From assembly GCA_017414145.1 (NCBI GenBank), contig JAFPQL010000253.1, forward strand, positions 1 through 30,228: 30,228 nt of DNA, given 5' to 3'. This stretch comes from Oscillospiraceae bacterium. GTDB lineage: Bacteria > Bacillota_A > Clostridia > Oscillospirales > Ruminococcaceae. Below are positions 22,685-30,222 of this stretch, one piece after another (position 1 is the first letter of the stretch; each line of letters opens with the position of its first letter). A model generated the notes under the pieces. That model was not told where the DNA came from. It saw nothing but the letters and a program-made list of their open reading frames with translations, and searched no databases. The translations under genes were made by a program, and so were the position numbers.

Positions 22685-24230
22685 ATGCTTTCAGAAACCT
22701 CATTTTTTTCAGTTCGTCGCTTTCGATATCGTAAAAGTAGCCGTCGCCCAGTTCACAGCGGGCATATTCGTTTTTCAGCTCCTTCGCATCCATTTCACCG
22801 AATACGGAACGGCTGCCTTTGTCCTGAATAAACTCCGCAATATTGTCCAGCAGAAACGCCACAGAAAAGCTGTTGTTGAGGAAGGACTCCGCCTCGCGGT
22901 CGCTGTTGCCGATTTTCCGTACATCGGAGAAGATGAAGTAATACCCCTTCTCCTCCGCGGCGGCGGTCATGCGGGCAAATGTGCTCAGCAGATTCTTGCC
23001 GGAGCTCTGGAACAGCATTTTGCTTTGCAGGACAAAGACCGTCGTCGGATTGTCCGCCTCCTGAAATGCCCGGTTTCCGGGCTTTGCGCAGTATCCGTTG
23101 ACATCGAGATACTCCGTCAGCTGCTCCAGCTTGTCGAGATACACGGAATTGACGCTGCCTGGCTGATGCAGATCCGCAAGCTGCTTTCTGCCGTCGTCCG
23201 CCAGTACGATGCGGTAATCCGGATGCCGGCTGCGCACCGACCGCAGCAGCAGATGCAGCAGATTGGTCTTGCCGAACTTCTTTTTGCCGTAAATCGCAAT
23301 GGAGTGCATGGTTTCGAGATCGACGAGCACCGGCTGATGCCCGTAGTAATCCAGTCCCACCGCAATGCAGTCTCCCTGTGCTTCCGCCGCCTCCGCCGTG
23401 ACGCCTTCCGCGGCATACTCGCTGAAGTTTTCGCGGCTGAGCTCCTCGCCGAAGCCGCGGAGCTTCTCAGACCGGCCGGTCTGCGCTGCCGCCTCCTCCG
23501 CAAAGTCCATCAGCTCGGCGCGCTCGTCCTCAAAGGGCAGAAACGCCTGAAATTCTCTCGCCTTTCCGTCAATGACCGTGACGCCCCGCCCCGGATTTTT
23601 CATCGGCACGCTGACATTCATGCCGAACACATCCATATAAGTTTCCGCGGAGACATCAAACGCGAATCTTCTGCTGAAGCTCGACAGATAGCGGCTGAGG
23701 CCGTTGCTGGTATCACTGGCGGTGAACACCAGACTCAGACCCTTGGAAAGCCCCTCGCGGCAGAATTTCCGGAGCGTGTCCTGATAGGACATATACCGTT
23801 CATCCGCCAGAAAGGAATTGACATTGTCGATCACAAAGGTGATGTGCAGCGGCTTTGACCCCTCCGTCCGGCGGTACTCCTCGCTGAACTGCGCGGAACG
23901 CAGCCGCTTGATATTGGATTCCAGCCGGCTCTCCACGGTCTTGAAGACGCGCCGGATGTTCTCCTCATTGGAATTGTCAAAGCAGGCGGAGACAAGCGGC
24001 AGCTGCTCGTAATCGCCGAGATTGCCGCCGAAGTCGATCACATAGATCTCCTCGGCATCCCCCTGCTCAAAATTCTGGTGCATTCTGGTCAGCATGGTCT
24101 TGAGGAAGGTCGTCTTGCCGCTCATATGGCCGCCGAACACGATCACATTGGACGCATAGATGTCCACATACAGCACCGGCTGTGTCTGCGTGTCCAGATC
24201 ATCGCAGATGCCCATTTCCAACCGTCTCAT
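22683..24230 (-). CDS. EssC/EccCb-like protein with two degenerate FtsK-type ATPase domains
   Basis: A 515-residue cytosolic protein matching the C-terminal half of EssC. Domain one (about 10-235) has Walker A GGHMSGKT (33-40) and a Walker B-like VIDN (133-136), with Asn replacing the catalytic Glu. Domain two (about 285-510) has Walker A GKKKFGKT (315-322), but the Walker B position reads VFVLQSK, lacking acidic residues. Such inactive, substrate-binding domains are typical of EssC D2/D3. Being a separate gene, it parallels actinobacterial EccCb rather than the single-chain Firmicutes EssC. It starts 6 nt after the upstream motor gene; ATG at 24230 is assumed, and a second Met six codons in is possible. 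Confidence 0.88.
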   Translation of the reverse strand: MRRLEMGICDDLDTQTQPVLYVDIYASNVIVFGGHMSGKTTFLKTMLTRMHQNFEQGDAEEIYVIDFGGNLGDYEQLPLVSACFDNSNEENIRRVFKTVESRLESNIKRLRSAQFSEEYRRTEGSKPLHITFVIDNVNSFLADERYMSYQDTLRKFCREGLSKGLSLVFTASDTSNGLSRYLSSFSRRFAFDVSAETYMDVFGMNVSVPMKNPGRGVTVIDGKAREFQAFLPFEDERAELMDFAEEAAAQTGRSEKLRGFGEELSRENFSEYAAEGVTAEAAEAQGDCIAVGLDYYGHQPVLVDLETMHSIAIYGKKKFGKTNLLHLLLRSVRSRHPDYRIVLADDGRKQLADLHQPGSVNSVYLDKLEQLTEYLDVNGYCAKPGNRAFQEADNPTTVFVLQSKMLFQSSGKNLLSTFARMTAAAEEKGYYFIFSDVRKIGNSDREAESFLNNSFSVAFLLDNIAEFIQDKGSRSVFGEMDAKELKNEYARCELGDGYFYDIESDELKKMRFLKA

Positions 24231-24236
24231 GCGCGC

Positions 24237-27200
24237 TCAGACCCCCCTTACCGGCTCGTATTTTCCGTCCTGATACTCGTAGATCATGCCGTTTTTCAGA
24301 AGCATTCTGCCGGGCAGCGGCTTCTGGAAGACGATATGCGGCGCAGGATGGTCGCCGCTGTGCGTGTCGTAATAAGTCTTGATCGCACCCACGACGGCAT
24401 TGAGCTGCGTTTCGAGCTGACCGAGCTTTTCCAGTTCCTTCTTCCGCTCGATGTAGTCGAGATTATCACGCTCAGACTGATAAAAGACGGTATAGGCGCC
24501 CGCCTTGCTCGCCTCGACGATCTCGATCGGCGTCTCCATATTGTCCTCAACGGTCGCGCCGGAATACGCCGACTGGAAATACTCAAACTTCGAGCCGGTG
24601 CCGACCAGCAGATAGCCGCGGCCGTTGCCGGGCATGGTCGGGCTGGCGGCGAGGTCGTTGCCGATCATTTCCTTCGATGCCTGTCTGGTTGCAACCTTGA
24701 GGCACAGTCTCGAACGGGAGTTCACGCGGATGTCGTCCGTGATCGCGCCCTCGATGTTCTGGGAAATCAGGATGATGTGGAATCCGAGGCTTCGGCCGAC
24801 GCGCGCGATGGTCGTGATCTCACCGATGAAATCGACATCGTTGTTCTCCGTCGAGAAGCGCTTCAATTCCGTGAACTCATCCACGACGAGAATCAGATGC
24901 GCAAGGGAATCGTTCTTCGCCTGTTCCCGGAGCGCCTGCATCTCCTTCTCGCTGAGCTGATCCTTGTTCTCTCCGCGCAGGCGGTTGTTGATGCTCTTGA
25001 TATGCCCCTCGATATCGCGGCAGGCCTTGATGTATCCGTTGATGCTGTCCACATACATCGAGTTGAACAGAATCTTTCTTCTGCGGATTTCAGAGGTCAG
25101 GGCGTCGAGGAAGCGCTTCAGCATATACTCCGCGCCCGTGCCGTTTTCGTCGCCGTCCACATCCGTCACGGAGCCGACCACATGGGGCAGCGTGCCGATG
25201 CGCTTGATGAAGCCGCCGCCCTTCATATCGACGAGCATCAGGTTGACTTCATCCGGCCGGAAGCAGATGCAAAGGCCGAGCAGATACGAGATGATCGTTT
25301 CGGATTTGCCCGAACCGGTCGTTCCGGCGACCAGCATATGCGGGCCGTCGTATTTTTCATGCAGGTCGAGGATTGTCAGGCCGCTGTCCGTCCGGCCGAT
25401 CGGCACACCGATCGAGGACTGCACATCGTAGCGGCGGACGCCGTCCTTCCCCTCCCAGAATTCTCCGATGTCAATGTGATTCTTCGACAGCCCGTACAGC
25501 TCAAAGAGACTGACCGAGGACGGCACCTTGCCGTTCGCGGAGATCTTGGCATAGCTGAGTGCCGAGAGAATCTTATACGAATTGTAAAGATGTCTCGCCC
25601 AGTTTTCCGCGGCCTCAAAGGTGAAGCGCTGCCGCAGATTCTCATTTTCCCGCGGAACCAGCTCCGCGAAATGCTCGTGCATCGTGATGACATGGTCGCA
25701 GTAACGCGGCAGATGCTCGCGGTACATCTTCGGAAAGATGAAGGTCAGGCCGAGCTTGTTCTCATAGGGGTCGTCCCCCTCCGGCACCTGCGGTAAAAAC
25801 TGCGAAAATGCGTGCTCCTTCAGGTCGTATTCATCATAGACCAGAAAGACGATATGCGGCAGACGGTCCGAAGCGGGCGCATCCTCCGCCATGCGCTGCC
25901 CGATGATGTTCAGCATGATGCTGAAAATCGAGTTGGCGCTCTCCTGATTGAACACAAACTGCGATCTGTCCGCAAACAGCTCGCGGAAGTGCGGCAGGAA
26001 CTTGTAGACGCTGATGCGCTGCTCAATTTCCGCGGGATTGTCCGTCCGCGGGAACAGTGCCACAAATTGCAGATCGTCCGGCGAATGGTAGAAGCAGAGG
26101 TCGAAAATCATGCGCTCCAGCAGGAGATTCGAGATGCCCGCATCCTTTGAGACAACGCCGAGTGCGCCGCAGTTCCGCAGAGAATACACCAGCGGCGCCT
26201 GCTTCATGCAGGCATACTCCCCGGCGATGAAGCCGGGCAGATTGGTCAGATAGAACTTCGGGTCCTCAGAACACTGGAAATCCTTGTCGGACGGAATCGA
26301 CAGGCGGATGCTGCCGTCCTCAAAGGCGAAATTCGCCGAGGAGAACACCTCGTCCTTGCCCGTGCCGACAATCTCAAACATATTCCGGACATCGTCGGAC
26401 ACGCCGAGACGCACGCCGAGAAAGTCCTTATCGGCGAACGCACGGCTGAAAATCAGCGAAGATACGCTGTAAACGCTCGTATTGATCCTGCTGCTGTCCA
26501 GAATGTCATTGACATCCGGATAGAGCTCGCACAGCTTTTTGACATCGAGCTCCTTGCGGTTCTCGATGCCGAGAATCAGGCGGTGAATGTAGTCCTGATA
26601 ATGCTCGCGCCAGTCGCGGAGCTGCTTTTTATACTGCCTGGACATCCGGATATAGTTGATAACGGATGTCACCAGCGTGGCGGCGCCCATTGCGCCGCTG
26701 AGCGCGACCATCGCAAAGCCGCTGCGGCTGCCGTTGGCCATCAGACCGCGCACGAGAATCATCGTGCCGACCATCGTCAGCGTCGGCAGAATCGTGAAAA
26801 ACAGATTCTGTTCGCGCTTGGCCGGCGGCTGTCCCGGCGGGATGATCTCGACCGGCGTGTCATCAAACTGATAGAGCTGGCGGGTGCTGATGTTGTACTC
26901 CGGAAACACGATCTGCGTGTTTTCGCGGTTGTTCGGGTTGAACGCCGGAATGATATCCGCCGTGTTGACCTCGTAAGTCTCATAAGCCTCTGTCGAGTCA
27001 AACACGATGCGCGTCGAGGTGATGAAGCCGATTTCATAGAGCTTCTTTTCCAGATCGTCCTGACAGAAGATCACACGCCCGGTGCTGTCCTTCTGCACGA
27101 CCAGCGCGTTGTTATAGGATGTCAGCGTCAGCCGGCGGAATCTGCCGGCTTTGTCAACCGATTGCAGGCATTTTTCATAGATGCCGCTGCAGATCCCGTA

Positions 27201-27356
27201 AATGCTGCTGCCGCCGCTTCGTTTGGCAAGGCCGTACCTGATGCCGTCCAGAAGCTGCTTCAGTGTGATATCGCGCAGAACGATCAGCTCGATGACGATG
27301 CTTGCGCCGCGGTCATCTATGAACTGAACGCCGATCAGAAGCTTGTTGCTTTCCAT
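24237..27356 (-). CDS. EssC/EccCa-like secretion ATPase with N-terminal ubiquitin-like region
   Basis: A 1039-residue motor of the WXG100 secretion system. Residues 1 to about 120 resemble a YukD/EsaB-type ubiquitin-like fold (LLIGVQFIDDRGASIVIELI, then ITLKQLLDGI) where EssC normally carries FHA domains. TM helices at about 184-204 and 213-236 anchor it. A long EssC-type linker precedes one FtsK/SpoIIIE ATPase domain with Walker A GTTGSGKS (678-685) and intact Walker B LILVVDE (821-827). An extra charged helical insert lies at about 780-815. The chain ends soon after this domain; the other two ATPase domains are in the next gene. CGGAGG is the ribosome site. It powers export of WXG100-type substrates across the membrane. 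Assignment of the ubiquitin-like part is less certain than the motor. Confidence 0.92.
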   Translation of the reverse strand: MESNKLLIGVQFIDDRGASIVIELIVLRDITLKQLLDGIRYGLAKRSGGSSIYGICSGIYEKCLQSVDKAGRFRRLTLTSYNNALVVQKDSTGRVIFCQDDLEKKLYEIGFITSTRIVFDSTEAYETYEVNTADIIPAFNPNNRENTQIVFPEYNISTRQLYQFDDTPVEIIPPGQPPAKREQNLFFTILPTLTMVGTMILVRGLMANGSRSGFAMVALSGAMGAATLVTSVINYIRMSRQYKKQLRDWREHYQDYIHRLILGIENRKELDVKKLCELYPDVNDILDSSRINTSVYSVSSLIFSRAFADKDFLGVRLGVSDDVRNMFEIVGTGKDEVFSSANFAFEDGSIRLSIPSDKDFQCSEDPKFYLTNLPGFIAGEYACMKQAPLVYSLRNCGALGVVSKDAGISNLLLERMIFDLCFYHSPDDLQFVALFPRTDNPAEIEQRISVYKFLPHFRELFADRSQFVFNQESANSIFSIMLNIIGQRMAEDAPASDRLPHIVFLVYDEYDLKEHAFSQFLPQVPEGDDPYENKLGLTFIFPKMYREHLPRYCDHVITMHEHFAELVPRENENLRQRFTFEAAENWARHLYNSYKILSALSYAKISANGKVPSSVSLFELYGLSKNHIDIGEFWEGKDGVRRYDVQSSIGVPIGRTDSGLTILDLHEKYDGPHMLVAGTTGSGKSETIISYLLGLCICFRPDEVNLMLVDMKGGGFIKRIGTLPHVVGSVTDVDGDENGTGAEYMLKRFLDALTSEIRRRKILFNSMYVDSINGYIKACRDIEGHIKSINNRLRGENKDQLSEKEMQALREQAKNDSLAHLILVVDEFTELKRFSTENNDVDFIGEITTIARVGRSLGFHIILISQNIEGAITDDIRVNSRSRLCLKVATRQASKEMIGNDLAASPTMPGNGRGYLLVGTGSKFEYFQSAYSGATVEDNMETPIEIVEASKAGAYTVFYQSERDNLDYIERKKELEKLGQLETQLNAVVGAIKTYYDTHSGDHPAPHIVFQKPLPGRMLLKNGMIYEYQDGKYEPVRGV

Positions 27357-27373
27357 ACTGCCTCCGGTTGATG

Positions 27374-28867
27374 TTACTTTTGTTCGACCGAAATCCGGGT
27401 GACGGTCACCGTGGTGTAGTTGCCGAGCAGAATCTCGCTGTTCTCCGTCAGCACGGCGCTCTGACCGCTCCGCAGATCAGAGGTTCTGCCCGCGGTTTTC
27501 ACAGAGAATGAGGCACCCTTCGCCGTATTCCGGACGGTGAGCGCCGCGGTTTTCCGGTCATAGGTCAGGGAGAAGGCATTTCTGCCGATGCTGCCGATGT
27601 CGTCATTCGTCGCGTCCTCGCAGATTGCGCGGTCATTTTTCGGCAGCGGACTGTTGTCCTCCGCAAGCGGCTCCAGAATTCTGCCGACGCGGAATTCCGA
27701 GCCGACCGGAAATTCCCATGTATCGGGGCCGACGCCCTTCTGGTCGCCGGGAACATCCTTTGTAATCCGGACGAACACCTTGCAGATGAACGACCGCTTT
27801 GACCGGCGGACCAGGAACCATGCGGCCGCGCCGCCCAGCAGCAGCACACCGCCCGCGATTGCGGACACGAGCAGCCACGGAAAGCCCTTTCCTTCCGGCT
27901 TCGGGGCTTCCGTCGTCACGGTTTCGGTCGTCATCTCCTCCGTCGTTGTCTCCGTGGCCGCGGCAGAGGTTGTCGTTTCGGGCGCGGCGGTTGTCGTCTC
28001 CTCCGGCGGAATCTCCGCCTGCGGAATCAGAATCGAGCCGAGCGACAGATTGCTGCCGCCGTTCTTGATCGTCACGCCCTTGAGCTCTCCGGTCGTCAGC
28101 TCATTGGTGAGCTTTGCCTTCAGCATCGAGATTTCGCCCGGATGCAGCGCATTCAGGTCGGAGTCGCTGCCGAACAGCATATAGGTATTGGAGCCGAGAC
28201 TGCCGATTGCGGACAGGTTGACATCCTGCTTGTCGCCGGTGCTGACCTGCACCACATCGACATGATTCCGGCTGTTTCCGCTGATGGCGGATCGCAGCAG
28301 ATCAAAAGAGGTACCCTCCACCGAGTCCGCACCGTCTGTCACCAGAACCGTGCGGTAATAGGCATCCTCCCCGTGCTCCGTGTTCTCTATCACATTCATC
28401 ACTGCGTCGTAAACCAGACTGGCTTTCCCCTTGAAATCCACCTTGGAAAGCTCATAGGCAATGAATTCCCTGTCACCGGAATACTCCGCGGGCGGAATGG
28501 TTGTTTCCGTATCAAAGGCTGCAATTTTGACGCGTTCTGTCTCCGGCATACCGGACACATAGTCCGTGATCGCGGACTTGAGCGCATCGCGCAGCTTCAC
28601 CGGCATGGAGGACGAATTGTCAATCAGGAAAAGCGTATTGACCCGCACGCCGGAAGCCGTCACCTCTGCCGGCAGATCGGTGTTGCCGATCAGCAGCGAC
28701 GCATTCTCATCCAGCGCCGCAGAGGTAAAGACGGTCATATAGGCACCGTCCTCTGAGAAACAGGCCTGCAACGGCTCGTTTCCGGCCGTTGCAGATCCCG
28801 TCAGCACAAAAGGTTGTGCCGCAAATAACATACAAAATACACTTGCAATCAGGTTTTTCAGTTTCAT
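27374..28867 (-). CDS. Secreted vWA - TM - cytosolic FHA-like protein
   Basis: A 497-residue type I membrane protein. A signal peptide (about 1-28) precedes an extracellular von Willebrand A domain (about 75-265) with an intact MIDAS motif, D83-N-S-S-S87, a KASLVYDAV segment and VTDGAD (177-181 region), able to bind a metal ion and a ligand. A Thr/Glu/Ala-rich stalk (about 288-325) leads to a TM helix (about 329-353). The cytosolic end (about 385-490) resembles an FHA domain: FRVGRI, SIGRNAFSL and a closing GQSAVLTENSEILLG. The usual S-x-x-H is changed to S-x-x-R-N, so phosphothreonine binding is uncertain. Gaps of 9 and 17 nt place it firmly in the T7SS operon. It probably links an outside contact to inside phospho-signalling. 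Confidence 0.85.
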   Translation of the reverse strand: MKLKNLIASVFCMLFAAQPFVLTGSATAGNEPLQACFSEDGAYMTVFTSAALDENASLLIGNTDLPAEVTASGVRVNTLFLIDNSSSMPVKLRDALKSAITDYVSGMPETERVKIAAFDTETTIPPAEYSGDREFIAYELSKVDFKGKASLVYDAVMNVIENTEHGEDAYYRTVLVTDGADSVEGTSFDLLRSAISGNSRNHVDVVQVSTGDKQDVNLSAIGSLGSNTYMLFGSDSDLNALHPGEISMLKAKLTNELTTGELKGVTIKNGGSNLSLGSILIPQAEIPPEETTTAAPETTTSAAATETTTEEMTTETVTTEAPKPEGKGFPWLLVSAIAGGVLLLGGAAAWFLVRRSKRSFICKVFVRITKDVPGDQKGVGPDTWEFPVGSEFRVGRILEPLAEDNSPLPKNDRAICEDATNDDIGSIGRNAFSLTYDRKTAALTVRNTAKGASFSVKTAGRTSDLRSGQSAVLTENSEILLGNYTTVTVTRISVEQK

Positions 28868-28876
28868 ATCATTCTC

Positions 28877-29872
28877 TCATCCGGCTTCGCTCACCGCGGT
28901 CTCCAGAATCGACTGAAGCTCCGCGGTGCAGTCCGGACAGGCCGGCACCGGAATCTCTTTCGGGGCATTCATCTTCACAGGCAGAATCTCCGCCTGCGGG
29001 ATGTCCGGCAGCGTCACCGCCGGAACAGTCAGCCGCACCGCAGAAGCCTCATGCGGGACAAACTGCGGCACATCAGGCACAGACGGGATATCCGCCGTCA
29101 CCTGCACGCGCCCGATCTCAGCCGGCATCGGAGGGATGGCCAGCTCTGCCGGAACATCCACAGCCGGCACCCGGCCTGCTGTCCGGAGTGTCACGGGCTG
29201 AAAGCTTTTGACCTTCGGAATCTCCGTCTCCACGGGATTCTTTACGGTAACGCAGACCTCACACGGGACAAAGGGCTTCGGCACCGGTACGGAAACCGCC
29301 GGAGCCTGCACCGCGCCGGATATCTGCATCTGCTCAGCACGAAAGCCGACACGAACCGCTTCCGGCACAGCCACCGCCGGTACGCTGACCGGCGCCGCTG
29401 CGGGTACAGATGCGGAAATCTTTCCGGCATCGGGAACCTGCGGCATCTGCACACGGACGGTCTGCTCAGCCGTCTCCGGCATCCGGAATCCGGGAATGGC
29501 GGGAATCTCCGGCACCGCGATCTGCTTTGCCGTCATCTCCGCCGCCGGAATCGCCGCCGGTGTCACCTGCGGTACAGCAGGAATGCTGACAGCAGGCGCT
29601 GACACGGAAACCTGCGGGATTGCCGCCGCACTGACAGACTGCGGCACCGCCGCAGGGTCAAATTGCAGCCTGACGGGCTCTGCACTGACAGCCGGAAGCT
29701 CCGCCGGAACCTGAACGGCAGGCACCTCAAAACCGGATTCGTCCAGTCCGAGTCTCTCCGCGTTCAGGCCGGCAAACGAACCCTTCAGCTGCCGCACCAC
29801 CTCGGTCATCTCGTATTCAAATAATTCCTTGGTTCTCTCAATATCTGAGAGTGCTTTTGCTTGTTGATCCAT
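28877..29872 (-). CDS. Pro/Val/Ala-repeat protein of the T7SS operon
   Basis: A 331-residue protein I do not recognise. Residues 1-48 are predicted helical and charged (ERTKELFEYEMTEVVRQLKG). From about 49 to 300 the sequence is an irregular string of VPAV, IPAV, VSVPAVA and similar units, almost free of bulky aromatics, suggesting an extended, possibly beta- or polyproline-like, fibre. A Cys pair (CEVC) lies near 208 and another (CPDC) near 308, with a helical C-terminus (TAELQSILETAVSEAG). No signal peptide or TM helix is visible. GAGAGG is the ribosome site. As the second gene of the operon, right after a WXG100 gene, it might be a WXG100-linked exported substrate or a cytosolic scaffold. 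Confidence 0.75.
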   Translation of the reverse strand: MDQQAKALSDIERTKELFEYEMTEVVRQLKGSFAGLNAERLGLDESGFEVPAVQVPAELPAVSAEPVRLQFDPAAVPQSVSAAAIPQVSVSAPAVSIPAVPQVTPAAIPAAEMTAKQIAVPEIPAIPGFRMPETAEQTVRVQMPQVPDAGKISASVPAAAPVSVPAVAVPEAVRVGFRAEQMQISGAVQAPAVSVPVPKPFVPCEVCVTVKNPVETEIPKVKSFQPVTLRTAGRVPAVDVPAELAIPPMPAEIGRVQVTADIPSVPDVPQFVPHEASAVRLTVPAVTLPDIPQAEILPVKMNAPKEIPVPACPDCTAELQSILETAVSEAG

Positions 29873-29901
29873 TTAAGAAGCCTCTCTGATCGGTCGGATA
29901 G

Positions 29902-29926
29902 CCTGGGAACGGAAAGTTATCCCAGG
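29902..29926 (-). promoter_or_regulatory. Intra-operon hairpin overlapping the WXG100 stop codon
   Basis: CCTGGGA (29902-29908) and TCCCAGG (29920-29926) form a 7-bp stem spanning the TAA of the WXG100 gene, in the longest gap of the operon (44 nt). No U run follows on the minus strand. It may stabilise the upstream message or dampen transcription of the rest, so that more WXG100 protein is made than machine parts. Confidence 0.5.
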
Positions 29927-30222
29927 GACTGCGGGATATTATCGGCAATCTGCTGATCCGCCTTCTCCATCTGATCCGCATTGGCTTCGAGCAGCTCTGC
30001 CAGACCTTTGATCAGATTCGGAATCGTCTCCTCGATGTACTGATGCACAGCACCCTGAATAAAGGAAACGAACTTTTCTTTCGACTCGCCTTCCCAGTCA
30101 GAGATCGAAGCAATGATGTCACTCTCAAACTTCTGAGCGGCTGCAATGTATCTCTGCGCAATTCCTTTGATATCATTTGCGGCGCCGCGCATTTCGGGAT
30201 ATCTGAAAACAATATCTGCCAT
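29917..30222 (-). CDS. WXG100-family (ESAT-6-like) protein 1
   Basis: A 101-residue helical-hairpin protein with the turn motif SDWEGESKEKF (W43-E44-G45) between two long helices. It is a clear member of the WXG100 family of type VII secretion substrates and is close to the typical clostridial EsxA layout (MADIVFRYPEMRGAANDIKG start, W-x-G at the middle). The C-terminal end (ADQQIADNIPQSLG) shows no obvious YxxxD/E motif. The ATG lies at 30222-30220, 6 nt from the window edge, so its ribosome site and the operon promoter are not visible. It is the first gene of the operon seen here; earlier genes may exist. Confidence 0.92.
   Translation of the reverse strand: MADIVFRYPEMRGAANDIKGIAQRYIAAAQKFESDIIASISDWEGESKEKFVSFIQGAVHQYIEETIPNLIKGLAELLEANADQMEKADQQIADNIPQSLG

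Noticed and set aside
24228..24240. A frameshift breaking a single EssC gene in two
   Set aside because: The first protein ends naturally, the second has an ATG start 6 nt later, and the split falls between ATPase domains as in EccCa/EccCb. I still list it as worth checking against reads.
24078..25796. A 572-codon plus-strand frame opposite the motor genes
   Set aside because: It is a shadow of the EssC-type ATPase, which has intact Walker motifs on the minus strand.
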